From Verrucomicrobiota bacterium (GTDB lineage Bacteria > Verrucomicrobiota > Verrucomicrobiia > Opitutales > Opitutaceae), in assembly GCA_023432225.1 (NCBI GenBank), contig JAEYUW010000045.1, positions 124,001 to 188,000 on the forward strand: a stretch of 64,000 bases of DNA. Direction: 5' to 3'. Position 1 is the first letter of the stretch. The number at the start of each line of letters is the position of its first letter. Below the pieces are notes generated by a model. It did not search any database, was not told the DNA's origin, and was given only the letters and a program-made list of their open reading frames with translations. The translations under genes and the position numbers were made by a program. Below, piece by piece: positions 18,358 to 26,232 of this stretch.

Positions 18358-19266
18358 ATGAAAATTCCTTTTCTCGAAGCCCTCGCTTCCCGTTGCCTCG
18401 TGGGTGACGGAGCCACCGGCACGCAGTTGCAGCTCCTGGGCTTGCCGCCGGGAATGGGCGGCGAGGCGTGGAATCTCGACCGCCCCGACGCCGTGCGGAC
18501 GCTGCACGAACGCTATCGGTCCGCGGGCGCGGATCTGCTGACGACCAATTCCTTCGGCGGCAGCCGGCTGACCTTGGCCGCGCATGGTTGGGCGGCGCGA
18601 ACGGTCGAGATCAATCGCGCTGCGGCGCAGATTGCAGCGGCGGTCGCGGGCCAGACGGCATGGGTGCTGGGTGATATCGGACCTTGCGGTGGCATGCTCG
18701 AGCCTTACGGCGAACTCGAGCCGGAGACGGCGCACGCGGTTTTCCGCGAGCAAGCCGCGGCGCTCCTCGAGGGCGGTGCGGACGCGATATTGGTTGAGAC
18801 GATGTCTGATCCACAGGAAGCGACGCTCGCTGCTCAGGCGGCGCGCGAAGTTGGAGCGCAGGCCGTGATCGTGACCTTCGCCTTCCAGAAGAGCGCGCAA
18901 GGCTTCCGCACCATGATGGGCGCCTCGGCGGCCGAGGCGGTGGTGGCAGCGCGCAGGGGCGGCGCACACGTCGTGGGCGCGAATTGCGGAACGGAACTCT
19001 CGCTCGATGACTATGCGGCCCTCACGCGCGAGTTGGTCGCCGCCGCTGCGGGTTGTCCGGTGATCGTGCAACCGAATGCCGGCACGCCGCAGTGGGAGAA
19101 TGGCCGGGCCGTTTACCGGATGGCGGGGGCGGACTTTGGCGCCGCGGCCCCACGGCTAGTCGCGGCTGGAGCCCGCATCGTCGGGGGCTGCTGCGGCAGC
19201 GCGCCCGAGCACATCGCGGCCGTGGCCGCGGCGATCGGAAGGAAAACGCCGGATTTTTCAACATGA
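18358..19266 (+). CDS. Homocysteine S-methyltransferase (MetH N-terminal-module type)
   Basis: 302 residues from the ATG at 18358. It is a complete homocysteine-methyltransferase barrel: GDGATGTQLQ at the start, ADLLTTNSFGGS near 60, ILVETMSD near 145, then the zinc-binding cysteines in GANCG (residue ~207) and GGCCGS (residue ~275). In MetH this module takes the methyl from methylcobalamin to make methionine. Here it stands free, without folate, B12 or activation domains, and its natural partner is the corrinoid protein at 15373. The last codons overlap the next UroD gene by ATGA. A betaine- or S-methylmethionine-dependent enzyme is the alternative, but the neighbours favour corrinoid. Confidence 0.92.
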   Translation: MKIPFLEALASRCLVGDGATGTQLQLLGLPPGMGGEAWNLDRPDAVRTLHERYRSAGADLLTTNSFGGSRLTLAAHGWAARTVEINRAAAQIAAAVAGQTAWVLGDIGPCGGMLEPYGELEPETAHAVFREQAAALLEGGADAILVETMSDPQEATLAAQAAREVGAQAVIVTFAFQKSAQGFRTMMGASAAEAVVAARRGGAHVVGANCGTELSLDDYAALTRELVAAAAGCPVIVQPNAGTPQWENGRAVYRMAGADFGAAAPRLVAAGARIVGGCCGSAPEHIAAVAAAIGRKTPDFST

Positions 19267-20390
19267 CCACCCGCGAACGTTTCCATGCCTGCATGAATTA
19301 CGGTGCGCTTGACCGCGTGCCGAACCACGAGGTCGGCGTATGGGTGCAGACCAAGCACCGGTGGCGCGATGAAGGTTTGCCGATCGATGATCTGCATTGG
19401 GATTGGTTCACGGGCGAGGAGCGCTGGGGGCTCGATCCCCGCGAGTTCGCCGACATCCGTTTCGACATGGTGCCGCCCTACGAGGAAAAAGTCCTCTCGC
19501 GCGAGGGCGACACGGAGATCATCCAGCGAGCCAACGGCGTGGTGAGCAAGGCGCTCATCACCGGCGCGGCCGAAGGCATGCGCGCCAGCATGGATGAGTA
19601 TCTGCGTTTTCCGGTGGAGAAGCCCGCGGACTTTCAGGAGTTGAAGAAGCGCTTCCGCGCGTCATCGCCAAGTCGTTATCCAGCCTATTGGCGCGACTTC
19701 GCGGTGCGCGGCTGGCAGGCGCGCGACCACGTGCTCGTGCTGGGGAAAAACTGCAGCACACTGGGTTTCTATTGGCGGGCGCGGGAGTGGATGGGCACGG
19801 AAAACCTCAGCTACGCCTGGTATGACGAGCCGGAGATGATGCATGAGATGATGGAGTTCATCGCGGACTTCACGATCGAGACGGCGCGTCCGCTGTTCGA
19901 GGCCGGCGTGAAGCCGGACTACCTTTTCCTGAACGAGGACATGAGCATGAAGAACGGACCGCTGCTCAGTCCGGACACCTATCGCACGTTCATCATGCCG
20001 CACATGAAGCGCCTCGTGGCGTTCTTCAAGCAGGCCGGAGTGCCGTGGTTCGTGGTGGACACCGATGGCAACTGCGAACTGCTCATCCCGCTGCTGATGG
20101 AGTGCGGCGTGGATGCGATCTGGCCGCTGGAGCGCGCGTCGGACATGGACCCGCTCGCGATTCGGAAAAAATTCGGACGCGAACTTCGCCTGTGGGGCGG
20201 CGTGGATAAACGCGAATTGGCAAAGAATCCGGCGGCGATCGACGCGCACCTGCGCACGTTGCAGCCGCTGGTGGCCGACGGCGGTTTCATTCCCACGGTG
20301 GATCACCTCGTGCCGCCCGACGTGTCGCTGGCGAACTTCGAACACTACATCGCGCGCAAGCAGCAGCTCCTGCGCGGCGAGGCGTTTTGA
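19263..20390 (+). CDS. Uroporphyrinogen-decarboxylase-family protein, copy 3
   Basis: 375 residues from an ATG overlapping the homocysteine methyltransferase stop by four bases. It starts with MTTRERFHACMNYGALDRVPN, typical of UroD-like methyltransferases, and has a conserved LFLNEDMSMKNGPLLSPDTY segment (~220) and LRLWGGVDKRELAK (~305). The HxC...C zinc motif of copies 1 and 2 is not seen; VDTDGN occupies the corresponding strand. Such zinc-less members may bind a pterin or other methyl donor rather than a thiol. It is the last gene of the operon, convergent with the minus-strand run ending at 20542. Confidence 0.85.
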   Translation: MTTRERFHACMNYGALDRVPNHEVGVWVQTKHRWRDEGLPIDDLHWDWFTGEERWGLDPREFADIRFDMVPPYEEKVLSREGDTEIIQRANGVVSKALITGAAEGMRASMDEYLRFPVEKPADFQELKKRFRASSPSRYPAYWRDFAVRGWQARDHVLVLGKNCSTLGFYWRAREWMGTENLSYAWYDEPEMMHEMMEFIADFTIETARPLFEAGVKPDYLFLNEDMSMKNGPLLSPDTYRTFIMPHMKRLVAFFKQAGVPWFVVDTDGNCELLIPLLMECGVDAIWPLERASDMDPLAIRKKFGRELRLWGGVDKRELAKNPAAIDAHLRTLQPLVADGGFIPTVDHLVPPDVSLANFEHYIARKQQLLRGEAF

Positions 20391-20541
20391 GATCGCGCGG
20401 GCGCGGCTCGTTGCCGCACTTCAGATTGTTCAGCCGCAGCGGAAGTCGTGAGACGCTCGCGCAGGACGCGCGGCGAAATTCTGACGAATTCCGCTACCAC
20501 GCTGCGTCGCTTTATTTGGCCAAGGTTTTAGCGATTTCAGG

Positions 20542-21588
20542 TCAGCGCAGCCAGTGATCGCGGTTCGCGGCCACGAAATCATCGTCGATGAGATCGGGAT
20601 ACGCCGCGCAGACGCGCGTGAGCTCGTCGGCTTGGCCCGGCGAGAGCACTTCGGCGGGGTTCAGGCAGAGATTGGTTTCGATCAAGCCCTGTCGGCGCAG
20701 CACCTCGAGGATACCGGGAATGCAGCCGTGGAAGCGATGCGCGGCGTCGAAGAGCGCGGCGTTCATGTCGGTGACGGCGGCGGCGGCCGTGAGCCAGACG
20801 GCGTCGATTTGCGGGCGCGACGCGGCGGATTGGAGGCGTTGAAAGAGCTGCACGGCGGCATGCGTCCACACGCCCCAGTGACCGAGCAAGCCGCCGACGA
20901 TGCGGCGCGTAACGCGCCGGCCGTCGATCGCGAAGGTGAACGGCGTGAGCAGGTCGGTGACGATGGTGTCGTCGTTGCCGGTGTAGAGTGCGATGTCGTC
21001 GCGACCGGCGGCGGTGATGGCGCGCACGACGTCGAGCGTTTGGTAACGGTTGAACGGCGCGATCTTGATCGCGAGGACGTCGGGAATCTCCGCGAATTGC
21101 CGCCAGAAAGCGTAGCTGAACACGCGACCGCCGACGGCGGGTTGCAGGTAGAAACCAACGACGGGCAGGACGCGCGCGATCGTGGCGACGTGGGCGAGAA
21201 TGTCCGATTCCGGCTCGTCCTTGAACGCAGCCATGCTGACGAGCGCGGCGTGATAGCCGAGTGAGCGCGCGAGTTCGGCTTCGGCGAGCGCTTGCGGCGT
21301 TTTACCGCAGACGCCGGCGACGAGCGCGACGGGACGCGGGCGCGCGGCGAGTTCGGCGCGGGCGGTCTCGGCGGCGAGTTCGAGCACAGGGCGGAGGAGA
21401 CCGTGTTCGGGGCGACGGATCTCGAATTGCGTCGAGTGCACCGCCACCGCGAGGCCGCCGACCCCGGCGGCGAGTTGGTAGCGCGTGAGGGCGCGCTGAT
21501 GTTTTTCGGAAAACTTGCGGTTACGGTCGAGCGCGAGCGGGTGCGCGGGCATGACCTGGCCGGCGAGGAAGTGGGCGCGGAGGTCCAT
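20542..21588 (-). CDS. DapA/N-acetylneuraminate lyase-family aldolase or dehydratase
   Basis: 348 residues from the ATG at 21586-21588, one base after the stop of the SDR gene. An alternative ATG five codons upstream would overlap it. It has the class-I aldolase barrel with GVCGKTPQAL (~110), VVGFYLQPAVGG (~145) and the Schiff-base lysine in AIKIAPFNRYQT (~173). The usual YYNP tyrosine motif appears as FYLQP. The family cleaves or dehydrates 2-keto-3-deoxy sugar acids or sialic acids to pyruvate or a semialdehyde. As last gene of a catabolic run with a lyase, aminotransferase and SDR, it would provide the final C-C cleavage or dehydration. Confidence 0.88.
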   Translation of the reverse strand: MDLRAHFLAGQVMPAHPLALDRNRKFSEKHQRALTRYQLAAGVGGLAVAVHSTQFEIRRPEHGLLRPVLELAAETARAELAARPRPVALVAGVCGKTPQALAEAELARSLGYHAALVSMAAFKDEPESDILAHVATIARVLPVVGFYLQPAVGGRVFSYAFWRQFAEIPDVLAIKIAPFNRYQTLDVVRAITAAGRDDIALYTGNDDTIVTDLLTPFTFAIDGRRVTRRIVGGLLGHWGVWTHAAVQLFQRLQSAASRPQIDAVWLTAAAAVTDMNAALFDAAHRFHGCIPGILEVLRRQGLIETNLCLNPAEVLSPGQADELTRVCAAYPDLIDDDFVAANRDHWLR

Positions 21589-21589
21589 G

Positions 21590-22621
21590 TTAGAATTTGC
21601 CATCGCGGGTTTCGAAGTGCGTTGGCTTGCCGAGCAGGCGTCCGCCGGATTGGAGGTGCGCGGTAATGTGATCCATCATTGCGGAAACAGAGACCGTTGG
21701 CGGACCGAAGAGGCGGATGGATTCCGATGCGTCGGACAGCCACGCGGCGTTGGCCTCGGTGCCCGTAAACACCGGCGCGCGTCCGAGACGTCGGCCGAAC
21801 TCCTCGGCGAGATCGCGGATGCGCAGCTTTTCCGGACCGGTAATGTTGAGGATGCGCGGCGGGGCAGAGGCGAGTTCGAGGCACTGGATGGCACGAGCGC
21901 ACGCGTCGCCCTGCCAGAGGCAGTTGAGCCAGCCCATGGTGAGGTCGACCGGTTCGCCGCGTGCGACCTTGAGGGCGAGGTCGACCAACACGCCGTAGCG
22001 CAGTTCGACGGCGTAGTTGAGGCGATAGAGCAACACGCGCGTGCCGAACTCGGCCGAGTAGTGCGTGAACACGCGCTCGCGACCGACGCACGTGGCCGCG
22101 TATTCGCCGAGGAAGGCAACGGGTTCGCTCTCGTTAGCGCCCGGGCCGGTAACCGGGACGAACGGGTAAACGCAACCGGTCGAGAACACGACGAGGCGCG
22201 CGTCGCGGAAGCGCTGCGCGACGAGGGCGGGCACGACGGTGTTTTGAATCCAAGTTAGCCCGGGCGCGCCATCGGTGCCGAATTTTTGGCCAGCGAGGTA
22301 AAGAATGTTGGACACGCTCGGCAGAGCGGCGAGTGAGGTGGCGTCGCCGAGGTCGCACGCGAGCGTGCGCACGCCGAGGGATTCGAGCTCTTGCCGCGCT
22401 TCCGCGCGGCTGAAGCGCGACACGCCGTAGACCTTGGCGTCGCTGCGGTCGGCGGCATCGAGAGCGCGGCGCAGCATGACGGCGGTGGTCGTGCCCATCT
22501 TGCCGCCGACGCCGAGCACCATGAAGTCGCCGGGCAGATTTTTGACGGCAGCGATGGCGCCGGGAGTCGGCGTGGAGAGCAGCAGTTCGATGTCGTGGTC
22601 GGTGGTGGGGAGAGTGGTCAT
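21590..22621 (-). CDS. NAD(P)-dependent epimerase/dehydratase (extended SDR) with altered catalytic motif
   Basis: 343 residues. It has a Rossmann nucleotide site (VLGVGGKMGTTT, residues ~35-46), CDLGD, NILYLAG and the serine strand VFSTGCVYPF, and a typical C-terminal substrate domain (NITGPEKLRIRDLAEE). The catalytic Tyr is present in GEYAATCVG but the Lys four residues later, nearly invariant in SDRs, is Cys. Either another residue takes its role or the enzyme is a nonstandard dehydrogenase or binding protein. It sits between the amidohydrolase and the DapA-family gene and probably acts on the same sugar acid. Confidence 0.88.
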   Translation of the reverse strand: MTTLPTTDHDIELLLSTPTPGAIAAVKNLPGDFMVLGVGGKMGTTTAVMLRRALDAADRSDAKVYGVSRFSRAEARQELESLGVRTLACDLGDATSLAALPSVSNILYLAGQKFGTDGAPGLTWIQNTVVPALVAQRFRDARLVVFSTGCVYPFVPVTGPGANESEPVAFLGEYAATCVGRERVFTHYSAEFGTRVLLYRLNYAVELRYGVLVDLALKVARGEPVDLTMGWLNCLWQGDACARAIQCLELASAPPRILNITGPEKLRIRDLAEEFGRRLGRAPVFTGTEANAAWLSDASESIRLFGPPTVSVSAMMDHITAHLQSGGRLLGKPTHFETRDGKF

Positions 22622-22643
22622 GGAGCGAGAAGAGGCGATGGGT

Positions 22644-23402
22644 TCATCGCCCGAGGAAGCGGCGGAGGTTGCCGGCGGCGATGTTTGCGCGCTCGGAGGC
22701 GGGCAGCGTGGAGGTGTCGAGCTTGGCGCGCGCGGCGGCAGTGATGAGGAACGGGGTGTGCGATGCGAAGACGAGTTGGTGCGCGGGCACGCGGACGCGA
22801 AGGTGTTCCATTGTGTCGTGCCACTCGGCGAACGAGAGGTCGGCGAGCAGATTCGCGTGGCGCCGGGCGAGCTTCGTCAGATCGGGGCGGAGCAGGCCGC
22901 TTGCGAGGACGGGGAGCGTGCGATGACGGCGGAGCAGTGTGGCGAGGTCGGCGGTCGGCACGGGCTTGATCGTGAGCGCGTGGAACTCGTGGCGGTGGTC
23001 GATGAGCTGCATCTGCACGATCAGACGCAGGCGGTGCTTCGCGAGGGCGGCGATCAACTCGTCGACGGCGGGCGCGCTGAGAGAGTAGTTGTGGTAATTG
23101 GGCAGCAATCGCACGGCGCGGACGCGGCGGTCGGCGGCGATCTCGGCGACATCCTCGCGCCACGTGGCGAGCGCGGGATTGATGACCGGCACGGGAATGA
23201 GGACGCGGTTGCGGTGCGTGGTGGCGAGCAGCGCGCGGTTGGCAGGCTGCGGCGCGGGGGCGAAGACGGCGTCGAGCGGTGAGACGAGCGCGCGCGTGAT
23301 GCCGTGGCGCTGCAGGTGCGCGGCGAGCGAGCGCGGCGTATGCGCGGGAGCGAAGGAAAACGGCCAACGGCCGATCCAGGTGCTGGTGTCGAAGAAGTTC
23401 AT
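22644..23402 (-). CDS. Amidohydrolase-2-like protein, second of a pair
   Basis: 252 residues from an ATG that overlaps the stop of the first amidohydrolase by four bases. It begins MNFFDTSTWIGRWPF, where the metal-binding HxH of amidohydrolases would be expected but is missing. Later features of the family remain (VRLLPNYHNYSL, FASHTPFL). The loss of the N-terminal histidines suggests a metal-free or structural partner, perhaps forming a heteromer with the intact protein encoded by 23399-24166. Cytoplasmic. Confidence 0.75.
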   Translation of the reverse strand: MNFFDTSTWIGRWPFSFAPAHTPRSLAAHLQRHGITRALVSPLDAVFAPAPQPANRALLATTHRNRVLIPVPVINPALATWREDVAEIAADRRVRAVRLLPNYHNYSLSAPAVDELIAALAKHRLRLIVQMQLIDHRHEFHALTIKPVPTADLATLLRRHRTLPVLASGLLRPDLTKLARRHANLLADLSFAEWHDTMEHLRVRVPAHQLVFASHTPFLITAAARAKLDTSTLPASERANIAAGNLRRFLGR

Positions 23403-24166
23403 GCGAGACCGAGCAAGGCGGCGGCGTTGTCGTGGAGGATTTTTCGCTGCGCCGCGCCATCGAGCGCGGAACCCGTGATGCGCGCGATGGCGACGCCGAA
23501 GTCGCGGATCGGCACGTCGGAGCCGTAGACGATGCGCTCGGCCCCGAGTTCGGCGACGGCGAACTCGACGATGCCGGATTCGGGCGCGGCGCCGGAGGTG
23601 TCGACGACCACGTTGGGGCATGATTTGACGGCGAGCACGCCGCGCACGCCGCAACCGGTAAGGTGCGCCATGATGATACGCACGTCGGAGAAGCGCCGGG
23701 CGAGCGTGGCGACGTCCTCGGGATCGGTGTGGAAGGCGCGTTCGCCGATCTTGGTCATGCTCCACGCGTGCTGGAGCACGAGCAGCCCGTGGCGACGCGC
23801 GGCTTCCATGAGCGGGCGCATGCAGGCGTCGGCGGCGTTGTTCGCGATCTCGAGCTTCAGGCCGCGGAAGCCGCGGGCGACGCAGCGTTCGATTTCGCGC
23901 TCGGTCTCTCGCGCGCCGAGCGTCGGGTTGAGGTGGCAGAAGCCGGTCACGAAATCCGGATGCCCACGCATGAGCGCGTGCGTCTCGTCGTTGATCGTGC
24001 GGATTTGCGCGGCGGTCGGTGAACGACCAAAGGCGAGCACGTCGCCGAGCGCGACGATATGGCGGATGCCGTGGGTTTTCGCGCGCGCGATGAGCTGCTC
24101 TGCGCCGGCGCGTCCGCGGCGGTCCTGCCGGAGGATCGGGTGCGTGTGGATGTCGATGACGCGCAT
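23399..24166 (-). CDS. Amidohydrolase-2 family metal-dependent hydrolase/lactonase
   Basis: 255 residues. The N-terminal motif DIHTHP (residues 5-10) supplies the first metal ligands, FCHLNP and GFRGLKLE follow, then LQHAWS (~135), MAHLTG (~170) and the terminal YGSDVP (Asp, ~220), the full TIM-barrel amidohydrolase set. The family includes lactonases, decarboxylases and deaminases that act on sugar lactones or carboxylates. Its gene overlaps its HxH-less partner and is 14 bp downstream of the DegT aminotransferase. It is probably a lactone hydrolase in sugar catabolism. Confidence 0.88.
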   Translation of the reverse strand: MRVIDIHTHPILRQDRRGRAGAEQLIARAKTHGIRHIVALGDVLAFGRSPTAAQIRTINDETHALMRGHPDFVTGFCHLNPTLGARETEREIERCVARGFRGLKLEIANNAADACMRPLMEAARRHGLLVLQHAWSMTKIGERAFHTDPEDVATLARRFSDVRIIMAHLTGCGVRGVLAVKSCPNVVVDTSGAAPESGIVEFAVAELGAERIVYGSDVPIRDFGVAIARITGSALDGAAQRKILHDNAAALLGLA

Positions 24167-24180
24167 GGCGGCGGGAGCGA

Positions 24181-25416
24181 TCAGGCGGCGAAGTGGCGCG
24201 CGACCTTGGCGATCGCGTCAGCAGTTTGGTCGATGATCTCGTTCGTCAGCGCCGGGCTGATCGGCAGCGAGATGCCGGTGGCGAGCAGCGCCTCGGCGGC
24301 GGGGCAGCGGACCGTGCGGTAGTCCATCGTCGTGAGGCCGGCATCGCGCAGCGGCCAGCCTCCGCCGAAGAAATTGTGGTTTTGAAACAACGGGTAGCCG
24401 TAAACCGGCTTGGGAATGTAGCCGGCCTGCGCGGCGACGCCTTCGGCTTGGAGTGCGGCGACGAACTCGTCGCGCGAGCAGCGGAACGCGGCTGGTTCCA
24501 GCCGCAACAGGCAGAACCAGAAACTGTGCGTGTCGCGCGGATCGATCGCTGGCAGTGTCACGCCCGGCAACGCGAGATTGCGCAGGTGGCCGAGCAGGCG
24601 CGAACCGAGGCGGATGTGCGCGGCGACGATGGTGTCCAGTTTCGTGAGTTGCGCGGCGGCGACGGCGGCTTGCGGTTCGCTCATGCGGTAGTTGGGCGAG
24701 AGCGCCTCGGGGTTTCGTCCGCCGGTGACGCGGTCGTAATGCTTGTCGCCCCATTTCGCGAGCGTGGGGCCGAAGCGCTCGTCGTTCGTGCCGACGATGC
24801 CGCCGTCGCCGCAGCTGACGTGCTTGAATTCGTTGAAGGAGTAGCAGGCGAGTTCGCCGAAGAGTCCGACGGCGCGACCGCGGTGCGCGGCGCCCCAGGA
24901 TTGCGCGCAGTCTTCGATGACGGCGAGGTTGTGCTCGCGGGCGAGGGCCATGATGGCGGTCATGTCGCTCGGGTTGCCCGCGAGGTGGACGACCATGATG
25001 GCTTTGGTCTCCGGCGTGATGGCGCGGCGGATCGCGGCGGGATCGAGGTTGTAGGTGTGCGGGTCGATGTCGGCGAAGACCGGCACGAGTTGCTGGTAGA
25101 GAATGCCGATGACCGAGCCCATGTCGGTGACGGGCGACGTGATGATCTCGGAGCCCGGCGGGAATTGCAGCGCGGCGACGGCGATGTGCAGCGACGCGGT
25201 GCCGGACGAGCACGGCATGCACCAGCGCAGCGGGTAGGTGCGGCGGAACTCGTCGAGCAGCGCGGCGGTTTGCGGGCCTTTCCAGTAGAAGAGTGAGGCT
25301 TGGTCGACCATGGCGGTCAGGCGCGTGAGTTCTTCGGCGCCCCAACGGTGGTGCGGGGGGCGGGCGGCGGTCACGGCGCGCGGGCCGCCGGAAATAGCGA
25401 GAGCGGGTGAGTTCAT
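24181..25416 (-). CDS. DegT/DnrJ/EryC1/StrS-family PLP aminotransferase
   Basis: 411 residues from the ATG at 25414-25416, overlapping the upstream stop by four bases. It has the family fold with MPCSSGTASLHIAV (~75), VIEDCAQSWGA (~165), the PLP lysine in SFNEFKHVSCGDGG (~195) and SPNYRMSEPQAA (~240). Members make or consume amino sugars, or act as PLP-dependent dehydratases. In sugar biosynthesis they sit with nucleotide-sugar genes; here the neighbours are catabolic (symporter, lyase, aldolase). Removal or exchange of an amino group on an imported sugar is therefore likely. Confidence 0.92.
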   Translation of the reverse strand: MNSPALAISGGPRAVTAARPPHHRWGAEELTRLTAMVDQASLFYWKGPQTAALLDEFRRTYPLRWCMPCSSGTASLHIAVAALQFPPGSEIITSPVTDMGSVIGILYQQLVPVFADIDPHTYNLDPAAIRRAITPETKAIMVVHLAGNPSDMTAIMALAREHNLAVIEDCAQSWGAAHRGRAVGLFGELACYSFNEFKHVSCGDGGIVGTNDERFGPTLAKWGDKHYDRVTGGRNPEALSPNYRMSEPQAAVAAAQLTKLDTIVAAHIRLGSRLLGHLRNLALPGVTLPAIDPRDTHSFWFCLLRLEPAAFRCSRDEFVAALQAEGVAAQAGYIPKPVYGYPLFQNHNFFGGGWPLRDAGLTTMDYRTVRCPAAEALLATGISLPISPALTNEIIDQTADAIAKVARHFAA

Positions 25417-26231
25417 GACGAGGAAGCCGAGCGAAGCGGCAAAGCGGAGAGAAAATCGGGCAGCGAGAAAACGAATCCGAACTCGACCGCGACGCGCCAG
25501 AGCGCCTGCTGTTTCTCGAGTTCGCGCGCGGCGGTTTCGCGATTTTCGACGGCGGTGACGGCTTCGGCGATCGTCGAACAGAGGCAGCCGTGGCGCGCCA
25601 TGTCGACCATGCCGCCGGGAGACATCAGCAGGCACCAGTTGATCGCGAAGCCGACGTAGACGAGGTGATTGATGCCGTGGTGGTGGCAGAGCGCGGCGAG
25701 TTGCGCGCCGTTTTCCGCGATGTCTTCATCGTCGTGCGGCCGCGCCTCGGGGGCGAAGTCGAGCTGCGCGAAACCGGCGGCGATGTCGGGCTCGTTGTGC
25801 GCGCCCGGTGAGCCGTGGGCGCGGCGAAGCGCGCGTTGATCGTTGTGAATGGGGTCGCGGGCCACTTGCGGCGAGGAACCGATCGCAGCTCCGGATAGCG
25901 CGAGCGTGCGCTGATAGCCGGGCAGGTCGCGGTAGTAGTCGCCACCGCCGACGACGTGAAAGAGGCGCAACGGGGAACGGCGCACGGCGGTGAGGAGCGG
26001 CGGAAAAATCTCCGCGAGAATGCGGCGGGCGCGCGGGCGGTATTCGACCGCACGGTCCCAGCCGGGAAAATCGCCCGGCGCGTTCGCGTTCCACGCGTGC
26101 ATCACGACGAGCGCGGTGTGCGCGGGGGCGAGTTCGACTTCGCGCGTGCACCAGCCGCCGTAGCCTTCGGCCGGCACCGGTCGCGCAGGATCGGCGTCGA
26201 ACTGTTGGTAGAGGCGGGCGGGCAGGCGCAT
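25413..26231 (-). CDS. Isochorismatase-like cysteine hydrolase
   Basis: 272 residues. It shows the cysteine-hydrolase fold with ALVVMHAWNANAP at the Asp-bearing strand, and the nucleophile region GINHLVYVGFAINWCLLMSPGG with Cys near residue 199, followed by MARHGC. The family hydrolyses amides or vinyl ethers (isochorismate, nicotinamide, carbamoyl-sarcosine, ureido acids). The Asp expected at the first strand is His here (MHAWN). It lies one base after the symporter stop. It may release ammonia or an acyl group from the same N-containing sugar handled by the downstream aminotransferase. Confidence 0.78.
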   Translation of the reverse strand: MRLPARLYQQFDADPARPVPAEGYGGWCTREVELAPAHTALVVMHAWNANAPGDFPGWDRAVEYRPRARRILAEIFPPLLTAVRRSPLRLFHVVGGGDYYRDLPGYQRTLALSGAAIGSSPQVARDPIHNDQRALRRAHGSPGAHNEPDIAAGFAQLDFAPEARPHDDEDIAENGAQLAALCHHHGINHLVYVGFAINWCLLMSPGGMVDMARHGCLCSTIAEAVTAVENRETAARELEKQQALWRVAVEFGFVFSLPDFLSALPLRSASSS

Positions 26232-26232
26232 G

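Noticed and set aside
16018..20390. Heme-biosynthetic uroporphyrinogen decarboxylase
   Set aside because: There are three unlike copies, located with corrinoid and homocysteine methyltransferase genes; HxC zinc-type motifs in two of them point to methyltransferases.
20403..20417. GCGGC/GCCGC hairpin between the convergent B12 operon and the long minus-strand run
   Set aside because: The stem is only 5 bp without a T run; expected by chance in this GC content.
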